Of a stretch of 6,862 bases of DNA, positions 5,395 to 6,862 are shown piece after piece. The translations under genes and the position numbers were made by a program. This DNA comes from DASXMR01 sp036495525 (lineage in GTDB: Bacteria; Actinomycetota; Actinomycetes; Streptosporangiales; Streptosporangiaceae), in the NCBI GenBank assembly GCA_036495525.1, contig DASXMR010000087.1:1-6862 (forward strand). Direction: 5' to 3'. Within the stretch, counting starts at the first letter, position 1. Each line of letters opens with the position of its first letter. The notes under the pieces were generated by a model. That model did not search any database. It saw only the letters and a list, made by a program, of their open reading frames with translations, and was not told the DNA's origin.

Positions 5395-6411
5395 GTGACG
5401 AGCACGCCGGTGCTGGCCGTGCTGTTCGTCTCCGCGGCCGTGCTCAGCCTGCTCGCCAGCGCGATGCTGGTGACCCGGCTGGAAAGAGTCTGCGCCAGGC
5501 TTGGCTTCTCCGCCGCGCTGCTCGGCCTCGCTGCCGCGCTCGCCGCCGACGCCCCGGAGATAACCTCCGCCGTCACCGCGCTCGCGCACGGTCAGCACGA
5601 CGTCGGGACCGGGGTGATCCTCGGCTCGAACGTGTTCAACCTTGCTGCGCTGATCGGGCTCGGCGCGGTCGTGGCCGGCGGCCTCACCCTGCACCGGCGG
5701 GTCGTCCTCCTCGAGGGCTCGGTCGCGCTGTGGCTGGCGGCAGTCACCCTGGCGGTCGTCACCGGCGGCATTGCGCCTGCCACTGGCCTGCTCCTCGCGC
5801 TGCTGATGCTGGCCCCCTACGTGTACGTTTCCGCGGTGCACCCGTCCGGCCGCCTGTCCATCCCGGCGCCGGGCCGGCTGCGTTCCTGGCTCGCCGAGGC
5901 GGTCACCGAGGAAGAGCAGGAAATCTCGGCCGCGGTCACGCACGGCCGCGGCGGCCTGCGGGACGCAGCCAGGGCAGCGCTGGCGCTGGCCGTCGTGCTC
6001 GCCGCCAGCGTGACCATGGAGCGCACCGCCACGACCCTCGGCACCCGGCTCGGCGTGCCAGGCGAGATCACCGGCGGCATCGTGCTCGCGGCCGTGACCA
6101 GCCTGCCCAACGCCGTCGCTGCTGTCTTCCTGGCCCGGCGCGGCCAGGCCGCCGCCACCCTCAGCGAGGCGCTGAACAGCAACACCCTCAACGTGCTCGC
6201 TGGCCTGCTGATCCCGGCTGTCATCATCGGCGGCGTGCAGCTGGGCGCCGGGCTGCGCACGGCGGTGTGGTACGCGGCGCTCACCCTGGTCACCGTGGTC
6301 CTAGCGCTGGCAGGCCGCGGGGTCACCCGCCGCACCGGCGCGCTGATCATCGCCGGCTACGTCGTCTTCGTCGTCACCGTGATCGCCGCGGCAACCGGGC
6401 ACGGCCGATAG
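5395..6411 (+). CDS. Na+/Ca2+ exchanger-family membrane protein
   Basis: A 338-residue integral membrane protein of the CaCA cation-antiporter superfamily, with about ten hydrophobic segments. The first alpha repeat, about residues 50-83, has AADAPEITSAV and VILGSNVFNL, close to the canonical PE...GSNxFN pattern. The second, about 232-268, reads AAVTSLPNAVAAV and EALNSNTLNVL, where the usual ion-binding Glu is Asn239 and GSN becomes NSN. A charged cytosolic loop (about 150-192, with TEEEQEI) separates the two halves. Ca2+ for Na+ or H+ exchange is the family function, but the altered second repeat makes the ion uncertain. GTG 5395 is the first in-frame start. GTG 5410 is a real alternative, since GAGGTGA (5392 region to 5398) lies about 11 bases before it and would serve as its ribosome site. 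The gene may be co-transcribed with the 59-residue ORF. Confidence 0.88.
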   Translation: MTSTPVLAVLFVSAAVLSLLASAMLVTRLERVCARLGFSAALLGLAAALAADAPEITSAVTALAHGQHDVGTGVILGSNVFNLAALIGLGAVVAGGLTLHRRVVLLEGSVALWLAAVTLAVVTGGIAPATGLLLALLMLAPYVYVSAVHPSGRLSIPAPGRLRSWLAEAVTEEEQEISAAVTHGRGGLRDAARAALALAVVLAASVTMERTATTLGTRLGVPGEITGGIVLAAVTSLPNAVAAVFLARRGQAAATLSEALNSNTLNVLAGLLIPAVIIGGVQLGAGLRTAVWYAALTLVTVVLALAGRGVTRRTGALIIAGYVVFVVTVIAAATGHGR

Positions 6412-6438
6412 CGCGGCACGCCGTCGCCGAGGTCCCGG

Positions 6439-6444
6439 TAGGGT
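6439..6444 (+). promoter_or_regulatory. -10 box before the cobK-like stub
   Basis: TAGGGT fits TANNNT and ends eight bases before GTG 6453, the arrangement of a leaderless actinobacterial start. There is no ribosome site. It lies in the 41-bp gap after the exchanger gene. Confidence 0.4.
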
Positions 6445-6452
6445 CGGACGCT

Positions 6453-6539
6453 GTGCGGCTCCTGGTGCTCGGCGGCACGGCGGAGCGCGAAGGGTTGGGC
6501 GGGTCGGCTCCGGCTTCGCCTGGCCCGCTCGGTCGCTAG
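6453..6539 (+). pseudogene. 28-codon stub beginning like precorrin-6A reductase
   Basis: From GTG 6453 the reading is VRLLVLGGTAE, which matches the usual opening of CobK/CbiJ precorrin-6A reductases: a first beta strand, then the GGTxE nucleotide-binding turn. After residue 11 the similarity stops; a Gly/Ser/Pro-rich tail runs to a TAG at 6537-6539. Intact CobK is about 240-260 residues, so this would be a severely truncated remnant of an NADPH-dependent step in cobalamin synthesis. I looked for the continuation in the other two frames and found none. The match rests on only eleven residues and other Rossmann proteins begin similarly, so a spurious or unrelated small ORF is quite possible. 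It has a -10 box placed as for a leaderless gene. Confidence 0.35.
6499..6528 (-). terminator. possible hairpin after the kinase gene
   Basis: GCGGGTC (6499-6505) can pair with GGCCCGC (6522-6528), with one T-G wobble, across a 16-nt loop. It begins seven bases past the kinase stop codon on the minus strand and lies inside the cobK-like stub on the plus strand. No T-run is present. Confidence 0.3.
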
Positions 6540-6862
6540 CCAAGCAGGGCAAGCGCGCGGCTCGCCTGGCGGTCAGCGGTGCCAGGCGGGTTGCGGCGGT
6601 GCGCGCGACCGCCAGGCAGCAGCATCATCACCCAGAACACGGCGAACAGCCGGCGCAGCTGGCCGATCCGCTGGCGCTCCGGCCGGGTCAGGTCGAAGCG
6701 GTCAAGGAACGCCCTGGCGTGCACCCCGCCGCCGTCCCAGACGGACAGGTGCTCCACGAAGTCGGCGAGTTCCTGAGCCCGGTCACCGCGGCCGGAGTCC
6801 TCGAAGTCGACTAGGCGGACGCTGCGGCCGTCCCAGAGGTAGTTCGCCAGGTTGCCGTCCAC
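6536..6862 (-). CDS. aminoglycoside-phosphotransferase-like kinase, C-terminal part
   Basis: The last 108 residues of a phosphotransferase of the APH/choline-kinase-like fold; the N-terminal ATP-binding lobe lies beyond the right edge, so there is no start codon here. The fragment opens with VDGNLANYLWDG: the catalytic loop pattern H-x-D-x4-N, with catalytic Asp and metal-binding Asn visible and the His presumably just outside the window. LVDFEDSGRGDRAQELADFV follows, where DFE corresponds to the second metal-binding Asp. A helical tail, LTRPERQRIGQLRRLFAVFW, fits the usual C-terminal lobe. Substrates in this family range from aminoglycosides to sugars, choline or other small molecules; nothing here identifies one, and resistance should not be assumed. 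Its TAG (6538-6536) overlaps the stop of the converging stub in the shared tetramer CTAG. Confidence 0.85.
   Translation of the reverse strand: MDGNLANYLWDGRSVRLVDFEDSGRGDRAQELADFVEHLSVWDGGGVHARAFLDRFDLTRPERQRIGQLRRLFAVFWVMMLLPGGRAHRRNPPGTADRQASRALALLG

Overview
The window is very GC-rich (by eye about 70%), with GTG starts as common as ATG, TANNNT-type -10 boxes and at least one apparently leaderless gene. This points to an actinomycete chromosome; I cannot name the genus. No tRNA, rRNA, CRISPR array, insertion sequence or phage gene is visible. I did not find a clearly new multi-gene system. The interest lies in a cluster of decaying genes and in several structured non-coding stretches.

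Layout, left to right. Positions 72-1217 (+) encode a flotillin/SPFH membrane-scaffold protein without a membrane anchor. Positions 1256-2093 (+) hold a metallo-beta-lactamase-fold hydrolase split by a one-base frameshift. Positions 2112-2651 (+) encode a SRPBCC-fold protein with a promoter directly against its GTG, so its mRNA is probably leaderless. Positions 2652-3098 (+) are the relic of a sulfotransferase, with both ends missing and a frameshift inside. Positions 3124-3200 carry two strong hairpins sharing the same stem sequence; they probably terminate the next gene. Positions 3217-4002 (-) encode a secreted LysM plus lysozyme-like cell-wall protein preceded by a leader of roughly 270 nt. 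Positions 4390-4944 (-) encode a PduO-type corrinoid adenosyltransferase. A divergent pair follows: a 59-residue protein of unknown function (5146-5325, +) and a Na+/Ca2+-exchanger-family membrane protein (5395-6411, +). A 28-codon stub at 6453-6539 begins like precorrin-6A reductase, and its stop codon overlaps that of a partial aminoglycoside-phosphotransferase-like kinase (6536-6862, -) that runs off the right edge.

The genes do not form one pathway. Flotillin and the LysM protein both act at the cell envelope. The adenosyltransferase and the possible cobK-like stub both relate to cobalamin. The block 1256-3098 looks like a region of gene decay, although single-base assembly errors could explain the frameshifts (not the missing ends of the sulfotransferase).
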